A stretch of DNA of 8,644 nucleotides from Rickettsiella sp. (lineage in GTDB: Bacteria; Pseudomonadota; Gammaproteobacteria; Diplorickettsiales; Diplorickettsiaceae): contig JAVHYG010000069.1 in the NCBI GenBank assembly GCA_031119195.1, positions 1-8,644 of the forward strand, given 5' to 3'. The notes beneath the pieces were generated by a model that ran no database searches, was not told where the DNA came from, and worked only from the letters and a program-made list of their open reading frames with translations. Made by a program: the position numbers and the translations under genes. Shown here in pieces: positions 1-7,376 of the stretch; position 1 is the first letter of the stretch; each line of letters begins with the position of its first letter.

Positions 1-136
1 GCTTGAATATGTACAATAACTAGTCTAACCCATAGCTTCTCTTTTTCAGCCTATTATCCTACAATTTAATGTATCCACAACACTTAAAAATTGCAAATTC
101 AAAATTTCAAGTTCTTTACGCTGAAGATTTTAAGGG

Positions 137-156
137 AAATACCTCACAGTGTATTT
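137..156. promoter_or_regulatory. Inverted repeat upstream of htpX, possible operator
   Basis: The six-base arms AAATAC (137-142) and GTATTT (151-156) are perfect reverse complements separated by 8 bases, about 90 bp before the htpX start. The size and spacing suit a dimeric regulator or a small hairpin. I recognise no known operator in it. In AT-rich DNA a 6-bp dyad can occur by chance, so this is only a candidate. Confidence 0.2.
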
Positions 157-162
157 AAAAAG

Positions 163-208
163 TTTGCCTCTTCAAGTATAAGCGGTAAAAACCTTTTTAG
201 GAGGCGAA
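163..208 (+). promoter_or_regulatory. Imperfect hairpin in the htpX leader, possible RNA regulatory element
   Basis: Bases 163-172 can pair with 199-208 as a 10-bp stem containing two G-U wobbles. Inside its loop, GGT (184-186) can pair with ACC (191-193) around an AAAA loop. The outer stem buries AGGAGG (199-204), a perfect Shine-Dalgarno sequence with no start codon at a usable distance. The htpX ribosome-binding site lies outside the hairpin at 231-236. htpX is heat- or envelope-stress induced in other bacteria, so a temperature-sensitive or standby-site role is conceivable. That role is inference. The transcription start is unknown, and the stem may not even be transcribed. Confidence 0.25.
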
Positions 209-230
209 GAAACAAGAACGACTGTTGCTT

Positions 231-236
231 AGGAGA
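231..236 (+). promoter_or_regulatory. htpX ribosome-binding site
   Basis: AGGAGA lies 8 bases before the ATG at 245, which is ideal spacing and supports this start codon. Confidence 0.75.
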
Positions 237-244
237 ATTATTAT

Positions 245-1156
245 ATGTTTAAAAGGGTATTACTATTTATTGGAACTAACATTTTAGTTATTGCAACGAT
301 TTCTATCGTGACAAATTTGCTAGGATTACATAGCTATCTCACGGCACATGGCATCAACTATCAATCACTTGCTATTTTTTGTGCATTTTGGGGAACAGCG
401 GGTGCATTTATCTCGCTTTTAATGTCTAAATTTATCGCAAAAAAAAGTATGGGTGTAGAAGTGATCGATCCCAATACAACACTAACTCCAGAAAAACAAA
501 ACATCTTGGACATTGTTCATGGCTTAGCCCGTAAAGCTGGTTTAACAACCATGCCTGAAGTAGGTATTTATCAATCCCCTGAACTCAATGCCTTTGCCAC
601 AGGTCCAACAAAAAATAGTTCCTTAGTTGCAGTTTCTAGCGGTTTATTACAAAAAATGAATCATGAGGAAATCGAAGGCGTCTTGGGCCATGAAATCTCC
701 CATGTAACAAATGGCGATATGGTTACCATGACACTATTGCAAGGGGTTATCAACGCATTTGCTCTTTTTCTATCCCGTATAATAGCCTATGTCATTTCCA
801 TGGGAGCCGCCGGACGCAGTGATAGTCAAGAGTCTATCGCAGGACCAGGACCAATGTTTTTTATGTTAACTATGGTATTTGATATTCTATTTACGCTATT
901 AGGCAGTATTTTGGTAGCTACTTTTTCACGCTATCGTGAATACCGTGCAGATAAGGGGGGTGCGAATTTAGCGGGACGCAACAATATGATCTCTGCTTTG
1001 CAAGCACTACAAAGAAATTTGCAACCCGAAGACACGCGTGCGCCTTCCTTAGCTACTTTGAAAATAGCTCATAAAAGTACAGGTTTTCGAGCTTTATTTT
1101 CCAGTCATCCTCCGCTTGAATTACGTATCGCTCGTTTACAAGGAAAAACTAATTAA
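245..1156 (+). CDS. htpX: Protease HtpX, inner-membrane M48 zinc metalloprotease
   Basis: HtpX is an inner-membrane zinc endopeptidase that cuts misfolded or damaged membrane proteins, working alongside FtsH in Gammaproteobacteria. The product has 303 residues, close to the 293 of E. coli HtpX. Two hydrophobic segments lie at about 4-26 and 38-60 and two more at about 160-182 and 202-226, the family's four-segment layout. The zinc motif HEISH is at 149-153, with His149 and His153 as ligands and Glu150 as the catalytic base. The third ligand is expected to be Glu232 in REYRAD (231-236). The C-terminal SSHPPLELRI (286-295) is also typical of M48 proteases. The start is backed by AGGAGA 8 bases upstream. 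It is a single gene convergent with the fad genes. No damage is visible and the assignment is firm. Confidence 0.96.
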   Translation: MFKRVLLFIGTNILVIATISIVTNLLGLHSYLTAHGINYQSLAIFCAFWGTAGAFISLLMSKFIAKKSMGVEVIDPNTTLTPEKQNILDIVHGLARKAGLTTMPEVGIYQSPELNAFATGPTKNSSLVAVSSGLLQKMNHEEIEGVLGHEISHVTNGDMVTMTLLQGVINAFALFLSRIIAYVISMGAAGRSDSQESIAGPGPMFFMLTMVFDILFTLLGSILVATFSRYREYRADKGGANLAGRNNMISALQALQRNLQPEDTRAPSLATLKIAHKSTGFRALFSSHPPLELRIARLQGKTN

Positions 1157-1176
1157 AGTTAACTCTATCTCAAAAG

Positions 1177-1209
1177 CATTGATACATTGATACAGACCCT
1201 TTTTCTGTA
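1177..1209. repeat. Tandem octamer and small hairpin between htpX and fadJ
   Basis: CATTGATA occurs twice head to tail at 1177-1192. It is followed by TACAGA (1191-1196) and TCTGTA (1204-1209), a perfect 6-bp inverted repeat around a 7-base loop. The stem is AT-rich and has no T-run after it on either strand, so it is a poor intrinsic terminator. It is nevertheless the only structure I see in the convergent junction 1157-1257. Confidence 0.35.
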
Positions 1210-1257
1210 ATTCCACCTATATCGCTTTAATTTTATAAGCCGCTCAAAAATAGAAAG

Positions 1258-3219
1258 TTACTCTACAATACTTTTATTATCTGCTTTTTCTTTGGCATAT
1301 CGTAGCAATCCACCGCGAAAAGGCGCAAAGCCTGTACCAAAAATCATACCGGCGTCAAGCAAATCACTATCAGAAACCACTTTTTCTTGTAAACATTTCT
1401 TAGCTTCTTTTATTATCGGCTGAATTAAACGATCGACTAAATCAGCTGGAACTTTATAATCATCAGGAATCTTTTCCTTAATAGGTTTTCCTTTCTTGTA
1501 ACGATAAAAACCTTGTCCGGTTTTTCTACCAAAACATTTATTAGCAACCATTTTTTGTAGTCCTTCGGGAATTGGTAGCTGCAAAGCTTGACTTAAAATT
1601 TTTGCCACTGCCAAACAAATATCCAAACCGACCGTATCGGCTAATTCGAGAGGGCCCATGGGCATACCAAAATCTATTGCGGCCCTATCAATGACAGCAG
1701 CTGGCATTCCAGTTTCCAATAATAATACAGCCTGTAATAAATAAGGCATCAATAAACGATTGACTAAAAATCCAGGGGAACTTTTTACAGGTAATGGCAA
1801 TCGATTGATTTGATGTATAAAAGCCAAAGCCTTTTCTACGACATCAGGTGCATTCAATTCAGATTGGACAACCTCAACCAGCGGCATTTTCGCAACTGGA
1901 TTAAAAAAATGTAACCCAATTAAACGTTCCGGTTGCTTTAACCCCTGTTGAATCGCTTCCAAAACAATACTCGACGTATTTGTTGCTAAAATCGCATCGG
2001 ATTTAATTTGCGTTTCCAATTGCCGAAACAAATTCTGTTTAACGCTTAAATCTTCAAACACTGCTTCAATAATCAGATCAGCTCGACGGATACCCGATCC
2101 CGCAATATCTGGAAGGAGTCTATCCATCGCCATTTGAACAGCACGAGTTTGTTTTAAACGCTTTTTAAATAAAGCATGGGCACGTCCTATCGCAGGTGCT
2201 AAATATTTAGGTTCTCGATCTTGTAAGGTAACATATAAACCTTGTAGTGCACACCATGCAGCAATATCACCGCCCATGGTACCTGCACCAATGACGTGTA
2301 TATGTTTTAAAGTGGCTAAGCTCTTTTTACCCAGTTTATTTAATCGCTCTCGTAAAAAATAAACATGAATTAAGTTACGTGCCGTCGAAGTCATTGCTAA
2401 TTGACTTAACGATTGAGCTTCGTGCAAAAACGCTCCATCTGATACACCACATTGTCGCCATTGCTCAAGTATCTGAAAAGGTGCTGGATAGTGAGTAGGG
2501 TTCACTGTCGCGATTAAACGCCTACGAAAAAGTGCAGCAATTCCATTTCGAATCCAGGGAAAATTACTTAAGCCTCGCCAATGCAATCTATTTGATCGTT
2601 TACGCAAGTTTGCAAAGTACAAAGCAGCGCGGATCGCATGTCGTTCGGGAACCACCCAATCGACCAAACCTATCTTGCAAGCGGCTTTGGCTGAAATCAT
2701 TCTTCCCGTTAACATCAACTGTAAGGCGTTAATAGCACCCAATAATCGGGGTAAACGGACCGTCCCTCCCCATCCTGGGTGAATTCCTAACTTTACTTCA
2801 GGTAAACCTAGACGGGTTTTTCGATCATCGATAGCAATACGAAAACGACATGCAAGTGCAAGCTCTAAACCACCACCTAAACAAAAACCATTGATTAAAG
2901 CAACTGTAGAAATTTTTAATGATGCCAATTGTTTAAAAACGTGCTGGCCCTGTCTAATAAAATCAAATATTTCTTTTTCATTAGTTAAAAAACTAATGGT
3001 CTGAATATCTGCTCCGAGAATAAAGCTACGTGATTTATGGGAAGTAATAATCAGTCCATGAACCGATTTATCTTTTTCAATAACATCTAATAATGTCTTT
3101 AATTCTGTTAATACATTTTTGTCAATCGTATTGACGGCACTATGTTTTTTATCAAAACCAAGCCAAACAATATTTCCCTGTTGTTGGAGTCGCCAATGTT
3201 GCATTGTATTTGTTTCCAT
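1258..3219 (-). CDS. fadJ: Fatty-acid oxidation alpha subunit, FadJ/FadB type: enoyl-CoA hydratase plus 3-hydroxyacyl-CoA dehydrogenase
   Basis: This bifunctional enzyme runs beta-oxidation steps two and three. The N-terminal crotonase domain (about 5-195) has the oxyanion-hole segment LGAD (68-71), GGGLE with Glu119, and LGLPEV with Glu141, matching the two catalytic glutamates of FadB. The spacing between them follows FadJ rather than FadB. The dehydrogenase half begins near 305. It has the NAD-binding GAGTMG (311-316), Asp334 at the end of the second strand as expected for NAD, NTSS (414-417), the catalytic His437/Glu449 pair in a HFFNP context, and Asn487. Two C-terminal 3HCDH modules follow. 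At 653 residues it is 60-75 shorter than E. coli FadJ or FadB, and most of the loss is the tail after FRGG (634-637). It is the last gene of the fad unit, and its ATG overlaps the fadI stop. The choice of fadJ over fadB is moderate; the enzyme type is firm. Confidence 0.93.
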   Translation of the reverse strand: METNTMQHWRLQQQGNIVWLGFDKKHSAVNTIDKNVLTELKTLLDVIEKDKSVHGLIITSHKSRSFILGADIQTISFLTNEKEIFDFIRQGQHVFKQLASLKISTVALINGFCLGGGLELALACRFRIAIDDRKTRLGLPEVKLGIHPGWGGTVRLPRLLGAINALQLMLTGRMISAKAACKIGLVDWVVPERHAIRAALYFANLRKRSNRLHWRGLSNFPWIRNGIAALFRRRLIATVNPTHYPAPFQILEQWRQCGVSDGAFLHEAQSLSQLAMTSTARNLIHVYFLRERLNKLGKKSLATLKHIHVIGAGTMGGDIAAWCALQGLYVTLQDREPKYLAPAIGRAHALFKKRLKQTRAVQMAMDRLLPDIAGSGIRRADLIIEAVFEDLSVKQNLFRQLETQIKSDAILATNTSSIVLEAIQQGLKQPERLIGLHFFNPVAKMPLVEVVQSELNAPDVVEKALAFIHQINRLPLPVKSSPGFLVNRLLMPYLLQAVLLLETGMPAAVIDRAAIDFGMPMGPLELADTVGLDICLAVAKILSQALQLPIPEGLQKMVANKCFGRKTGQGFYRYKKGKPIKEKIPDDYKVPADLVDRLIQPIIKEAKKCLQEKVVSDSDLLDAGMIFGTGFAPFRGGLLRYAKEKADNKSIVE

Positions 3220-3233
3220 TATGTGGCCTCCCT
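3217..3233 (-). promoter_or_regulatory. fadI/fadJ overlap with strong ribosome-binding site
   Basis: On the minus strand AGGGAGG (3233-3227) lies 7 bases before the fadJ ATG (3219-3217). That ATG shares one base with the fadI TAA stop (3221-3219), giving TAATG. The strong site fixes the fadJ start over the internal ATG at codon 6. The overlap implies coupled, near equimolar synthesis of the two subunits. Confidence 0.75.
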
Positions 3234-4541
3234 CACAATATTTTCAAGTAAAAGTGCACCACCCTGACCGCCGCCAATACAAAGCGTTGCCACACCTAAA
3301 CGTGCTTTTTTTCGCTTTAACACATGAGCAAGATGCAAAACAATCCGTGCTCCACTCGCACCCACGGGATGTCCCATCGCAATTGCACCACCATCAATAT
3401 TTACAATGGAGGGATCCAGCTCTCCTAAAGACTGAGATAAGCCTAATTGCGTTTTACAATAATCATTGTCGCGCCAAGCTGCTAGACAAGCCAAGACTTG
3501 TCCTGCAAAGGCTTCATTAATTTCCCAAAAATCGATGGCATTAAAGTCCAACTTCTGTTTATCCAATAATGTTGCAACAGCATGCACGGGTCCCAAACCC
3601 ATTTCACTCGGATCTACGCCCGCCCAACTCACATCAACAATACGTGCTAATACAGGCAAGTGATAGTGTTGTACCGCTTTTTCACTGGCTAAAATTAAAA
3701 AAGCAGCACCATCTGTCACCTGTGAACTATTACCAGCGGTAATTAAACCAAATTTTTTATCAAAAAAGGGCTTTAGCATAGCAAGTTTTTCTAAACTACT
3801 ATCCCTACGTAAACCATTATCATACGAATAATAATGATTATTTTTATCGTAAATGGCATTAATTTCTTCTTTAAAAATACCTTCATCCTGCGCACTTGCT
3901 AAACGTTGATGACTCTGCAATGCCCATTGATCCATTTGTTCGCGGGTAATACCAAAGCGATGCGCAATAATTTCAGCGGTCTGCCCCATTGATAAACCGA
4001 CAATAGGGTCGGTTAATCCCCTTAATAAAGCGACAACAGGAACTAAATAGCTTAAGCGAAATTGGTTTAAACTACGTAATCGTGCACTCAATGTTTTAGC
4101 AGAACGCCAATGTGCTAAAAAATGTGTCATTTCTTGACTAAATAACAAAGGTGCCTGGCTCATCGCCTCTGTACCTCCGGCTAATACTAAATCATAACGT
4201 CCGCAGGCAATATCTAATGCCGCACTATCTAAAGCTTGCAATCCAGACGCACAATTTCGTTGCACAGTATAAGCAGGTACTGCTTTACCGCACCCTAAAC
4301 GCAAAGCAATAACACGACTGATATTCGTTTCATTGGGACTAGACATGACACAACCCGTTACAACTTCATTAAGCTGTTCTGGACAAAATACTTGGCGTGC
4401 GAGAAGATAGCGGCCTGCTTGTACCGCTAAATCTGCAGCCGAAAAATTTCCTGGCTCTCCACGAACCTTGAGCCAAGGCGTACGTAATCCATCGACAATA
4501 TAAACCGACCGTGCGAAATCTGATCTAAAATTTAGTTGCAT
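3219..4541 (-). CDS. fadI: 3-ketoacyl-CoA thiolase (acetyl-CoA C-acyltransferase), FadI type
   Basis: This thiolase cleaves 3-ketoacyl-CoA with CoA to give acetyl-CoA and an acyl-CoA two carbons shorter, the last step of the cycle. It should form the beta subunit of a complex with the adjacent FadJ. The nucleophile Cys97 sits in NCASG (96-100). NEAFA is at 342-346, and the catalytic His391 is in GHPVGASG (390-397). The second catalytic Cys421 is in LCIGGGQGG (420-428). The 440-residue length matches FadI (436) rather than FadA (387). The extra length includes a region near 130-180 with a hydrophobic stretch (161-176). In trifunctional-protein beta subunits the corresponding extension contacts the membrane, so the same is plausible here. 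The start has GAGG 4 bases upstream, slightly close, but no other methionine precedes residue 66. It begins 18 bp after fadE and overlaps fadJ. Confidence 0.93.
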   Translation of the reverse strand: MQLNFRSDFARSVYIVDGLRTPWLKVRGEPGNFSAADLAVQAGRYLLARQVFCPEQLNEVVTGCVMSSPNETNISRVIALRLGCGKAVPAYTVQRNCASGLQALDSAALDIACGRYDLVLAGGTEAMSQAPLLFSQEMTHFLAHWRSAKTLSARLRSLNQFRLSYLVPVVALLRGLTDPIVGLSMGQTAEIIAHRFGITREQMDQWALQSHQRLASAQDEGIFKEEINAIYDKNNHYYSYDNGLRRDSSLEKLAMLKPFFDKKFGLITAGNSSQVTDGAAFLILASEKAVQHYHLPVLARIVDVSWAGVDPSEMGLGPVHAVATLLDKQKLDFNAIDFWEINEAFAGQVLACLAAWRDNDYCKTQLGLSQSLGELDPSIVNIDGGAIAMGHPVGASGARIVLHLAHVLKRKKARLGVATLCIGGGQGGALLLENIVREAT

Positions 4542-4559
4542 ACTTCCTCAAATAAAAAA

Positions 4560-6827
4560 CTAAAACTCATCCACTTGCATTGCATTTTCCTGAATTTTTT
4601 TAGTAATTAGAAATTGTTCTACTTCTGTTTTTGTCAGTATTGCACGTTTCTTAGCATATTCCAGTTGCTCTTCAATAGTCAGTTTATTACTTACTCCTTC
4701 TTTTTTTAACCCACTTATTTTTTTTCTGATTTTTTTAATTCCTATCCATTCTTTAAAAGCAAGTTCCATACGTCCTGTCGTATCTTCTTGCCCTTTCCCC
4801 AAATAACAATACTGTGTTAAGCGATCGCGAAATACCGAAATCTGTGTCATGGTTTCAACCAGCTGCTTATCTTCTTTATCATTGGGTAATGTGTAAGAGC
4901 GCCCCAAAGGAAAAATGATAAATCGAAACAACTTTCCTAAAAAACGGTGCGGAAAATTTATAAAAAATTTTTCGAATGTATATTGAATATGGTAAAGGCA
5001 ATAATTCAAGGCCCATTGTGTGTAATAACTATCCTCTTTCGAGGAAGTATAGTCTTGATAATAACGCAACACGCTGGAAGCAAGGTAAAGATAACTCAAT
5101 ACATCTCCTAAACGTGCAGATAAACGTTCTTTACGCTTAATTGTTCCTCCTAATGCTAGTAAAGTAAAATCTGTTACTAAGGCCAGAGCAGAGGACATGC
5201 GTGATAATTGACAATAATAATAGTTGAATGCTTTAAAAGGACTTTTAACAAAAAAATATCCGATTCCAAAAGCAAAACTAAACGTTCTTAGCAAATTCTT
5301 AGCACCATAACAAAAATGTTTAACTAATAACGCATCTAAATTTCCGATATCATTTTTTTGAAGCGCTTTTATTTCATCTAATAAAAAAGGGTGACAACGA
5401 ACAGCTCCTTGACCAAATAAAATAAGATTCCGCGTCAAGATATTAGCGCCTTCAACCGTAATAGAAATGGGAATTGCAATATAACCTTGCGCCAAATAAT
5501 TGCGCGGACCTAACTGAATTCCGCGTCCACCATGAATATCCATTGCATCATTAACAATAGTTCGTGCGAATTCTGTCATATGATATTTTGCAATTGAAGA
5601 AGCCAATGCAGGCTTTAGTGAAGCATCTACAGCCGTCACAGTAAATCGGCGCGTAGCTTCCATTAAATAGCTAAAACCCGCTATCCTTGCTAAAGCTGCT
5701 TCTATCCCTTCAAATTTAACAAGTGGTTGTTTAAACTGCTCTCGCAAAACACTGTAAGCACCCGTCATACGATAAGCTAATTGAGATTGTGCCGCACTAA
5801 CCGCAGGTAAAGAGATCCCACGCCCTATCGATAAACATTCCATGAGCATTCGCCAACCTTGACCTAGCATTTTTTTTCCACCTATTACAAAACTAAGCGG
5901 AATAAAAACATCTTTACCACGCACAGGTCCATTCAGAAAGGCAAGCCCCATGGGTGAATGACGTTTACCGATTTCAACACCAGGCAATTCTGTAGGTACT
6001 AACGCAACAGTAATACCTATTGCAGAAATCGACCCAATTAAATGTTCAGGATCAAATAATTTAAAAGCAACACCAATTAACGTCGCAATAGGCGCTAAAG
6101 TAATATAACGTTTATCAAAATTGAGTCGCAACCCTAAAACTTCTTGACCTTTATATTCACCCATACATACTACGCCGTTATCAATGATAGCCGTTGCATC
6201 ACTACCCGCTTGTAAAGAAGTTAAAGCAAAACAAGGAATTTCTTCACCGGTGACTAATCGAGGCAAGTAATATTCTTTTTGCTCATTGGTTCCATAATTT
6301 AATAATAATTCCGCAGGACCTAGGGAGTTTGGAACCAACACGGTGACGGCAGCACTCACAGAACGTGTTGCGATCTTTAAAATGATAGTTGAGTGCGCTA
6401 AAGCAGAAAAACCTAATCCCCCATACTTTTTCGGTATAACCAAACCAAAAAATTTACTTTGTTTGATGATGCTCCACACTGAAGGAGGTAGATCGTGATA
6501 CTCTGTTAAAATTTTATAATCTTCTAACATGCTACATAAGCTTTCCACTTGATTATCTAAAAAAGCTTTCTCATCTATTGTCAATTCTGATAAAGAAATC
6601 TTATGTAAGGCATACCAGTCGGGTTTTCCTCTGAACAAATGTTTTTCCCACCACGTATCTCCCGCTTCCAACACAATTTCTTCTGTTTTACTAATGGATG
6701 GAAGTGCTTTTTTAAGCAAGTCAAAAAAAGGTTTAATTAGAATTAAACGACGCAATTGAGAAAATGAAAATACAAGAATTATTCCCAGAATAAGCAACAA
6801 AAAAACTAATAACGTTATATAAAGCAT
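4560..6827 (-). CDS. fadE: Membrane-associated acyl-CoA dehydrogenase FadE
   Basis: FadE oxidises acyl-CoA to trans-2-enoyl-CoA using FAD, the first step of beta-oxidation, and passes electrons to the electron-transfer flavoprotein. The product has 755 residues; E. coli FadE has 814. A strong N-terminal transmembrane segment covers about 2-23. The family block W-x(5)-F-x-GKPDW follows at 59-71. The acyl-CoA dehydrogenase core spans about 90-475, with FALTSLQAGSDAT at 200-212. The signature ITVEGANILTR (456-466) holds the likely catalytic base Glu459 and is followed by FGQGAVRCHP (471-480). The remaining ~270 residues form the C-terminal domain found in FadE but not in small acyl-CoA dehydrogenases (DUF1974). 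The end, from about 695, is lysine-rich and helical. AGGA lies 9 bases before the ATG. It heads the fadE-fadI-fadJ unit. No promoter is obvious in the 84 bp upstream. Confidence 0.94.
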   Translation of the reverse strand: MLYITLLVFLLLILGIILVFSFSQLRRLILIKPFFDLLKKALPSISKTEEIVLEAGDTWWEKHLFRGKPDWYALHKISLSELTIDEKAFLDNQVESLCSMLEDYKILTEYHDLPPSVWSIIKQSKFFGLVIPKKYGGLGFSALAHSTIILKIATRSVSAAVTVLVPNSLGPAELLLNYGTNEQKEYYLPRLVTGEEIPCFALTSLQAGSDATAIIDNGVVCMGEYKGQEVLGLRLNFDKRYITLAPIATLIGVAFKLFDPEHLIGSISAIGITVALVPTELPGVEIGKRHSPMGLAFLNGPVRGKDVFIPLSFVIGGKKMLGQGWRMLMECLSIGRGISLPAVSAAQSQLAYRMTGAYSVLREQFKQPLVKFEGIEAALARIAGFSYLMEATRRFTVTAVDASLKPALASSIAKYHMTEFARTIVNDAMDIHGGRGIQLGPRNYLAQGYIAIPISITVEGANILTRNLILFGQGAVRCHPFLLDEIKALQKNDIGNLDALLVKHFCYGAKNLLRTFSFAFGIGYFFVKSPFKAFNYYYCQLSRMSSALALVTDFTLLALGGTIKRKERLSARLGDVLSYLYLASSVLRYYQDYTSSKEDSYYTQWALNYCLYHIQYTFEKFFINFPHRFLGKLFRFIIFPLGRSYTLPNDKEDKQLVETMTQISVFRDRLTQYCYLGKGQEDTTGRMELAFKEWIGIKKIRKKISGLKKEGVSNKLTIEEQLEYAKKRAILTKTEVEQFLITKKIQENAMQVDEF

Positions 6828-6911
6828 ACGTGTAATTCCTATGCACTAAAGAATTCAACATTGCATTACCATCAGAATCATCCCTTACATAATCATTGGT
6901 CGGGAGTGACA
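6828..6911 (-). other. Short gap between pilX and fadE
   Basis: These 84 bases separate the end of the pil genes from the fad unit. I see the fadE AGGA site (6840-6837) and no good -35/-10 pair. There is also no GC-rich hairpin with a T-run. With no visible terminator or promoter, read-through from pil into fad is possible, or the fad promoter may lie inside pilX. Confidence 0.4.
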
Positions 6912-7361
6912 CTAATGTAATTCACGCCATGCACTTCGCCCTTCTTTGATTAGTTTTTTTTCATTTCCTGTACAAGTTTCAGTTATTTTTTTCATGAAAG
7001 TTGTTTGCAAGGTAATTGCACGTCCTTGTGTTTGCATTGCCTGCGCAGTAATCCGATAATAATACGCTAATTGTTGATCAACACAAAAAAGCAAATTAAG
7101 CCGTTGAATGTCATAAACGACTCGGTAACCTGCATAATTAAAATCATCGTGTAAGCTAACTTCATTAAATAAACTAGCTAATCGATCTTCTGCTAGTTTT
7201 AAGCCCGCTTCAGCCGCTTGAAATTGTTGTGAAGCCATTGAATAGTTTTGACTCATTCTCAACTCTAAATGCGCTGTATTTAACAAACTTAATATCATCA
7301 AACCTATCATTAAAAGGAAAAACAATACAGTAATTAATATAAGTCCATTTTGATTATTCAT
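6912..7361 (-). CDS. pilX: Type IV pilus minor pilin PilX
   Basis: PilX-type minor pilins sit near the pilus tip and, with PilV, PilW and FimU/FimT, prime assembly. The 149-residue product has a 6-residue leader ending in Gly6, followed by a hydrophobic helix (about 7-28). That fits cleavage by the prepilin peptidase PilD after Gly6. Mature position +5 is Thr11 instead of the usual Glu, a substitution common in PilX and in the tip pseudopilin GspK. The PilX N-terminal domain is recognisable from the ERM-like LELRMSQN (32-39) and FQAAEAGLKLAE (47-58). Two cysteines (93 and 130) could form a disulfide. It is in the same frame as pilW, 21 bp downstream, with no Shine-Dalgarno sequence before its ATG, so translation probably depends on pilW. 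The family is clear from the N-terminal half; the rest is poorly conserved. Confidence 0.87.
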   Translation of the reverse strand: MNNQNGLILITVLFFLLMIGLMILSLLNTAHLELRMSQNYSMASQQFQAAEAGLKLAEDRLASLFNEVSLHDDFNYAGYRVVYDIQRLNLLFCVDQQLAYYYRITAQAMQTQGRAITLQTTFMKKITETCTGNEKKLIKEGRSAWRELH

Positions 7362-7376
7362 ATATGAAGGAAATAC

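Noticed and set aside
2..33. CTTGAA at 2-7 and ACCCAT at 28-33 as a sigma-32 heat-shock promoter for htpX
   Set aside because: The spacer is 20 bases where about 13-15 is expected, and the -10 box is imperfect. It also lies more than 200 bp from the start codon.
1191..1209. TACAGA/TCTGTA hairpin as an intrinsic terminator
   Set aside because: The stem is only 6 bp and AT-rich, and there is no T-run after it on either strand.
2532..2732. Open frame on the + strand inside fadJ
   Set aside because: It lies antisense within a well-supported gene, has no recognisable domain, and is an opposite-strand shadow.
3119..3663. Two open frames on the + strand across the fadJ/fadI junction
   Set aside because: They are antisense to two genes whose catalytic motifs are intact. 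The products are low-complexity and resemble no family.
6895..6916. TGGTC at 6897-6901 as a FadR operator, and the ATTGGT/ACTAAT dyad around it
   Set aside because: Only one half of the FadR palindrome is present. The dyad has a mismatch, a 10-base centre, and overlaps the pilX stop codon.
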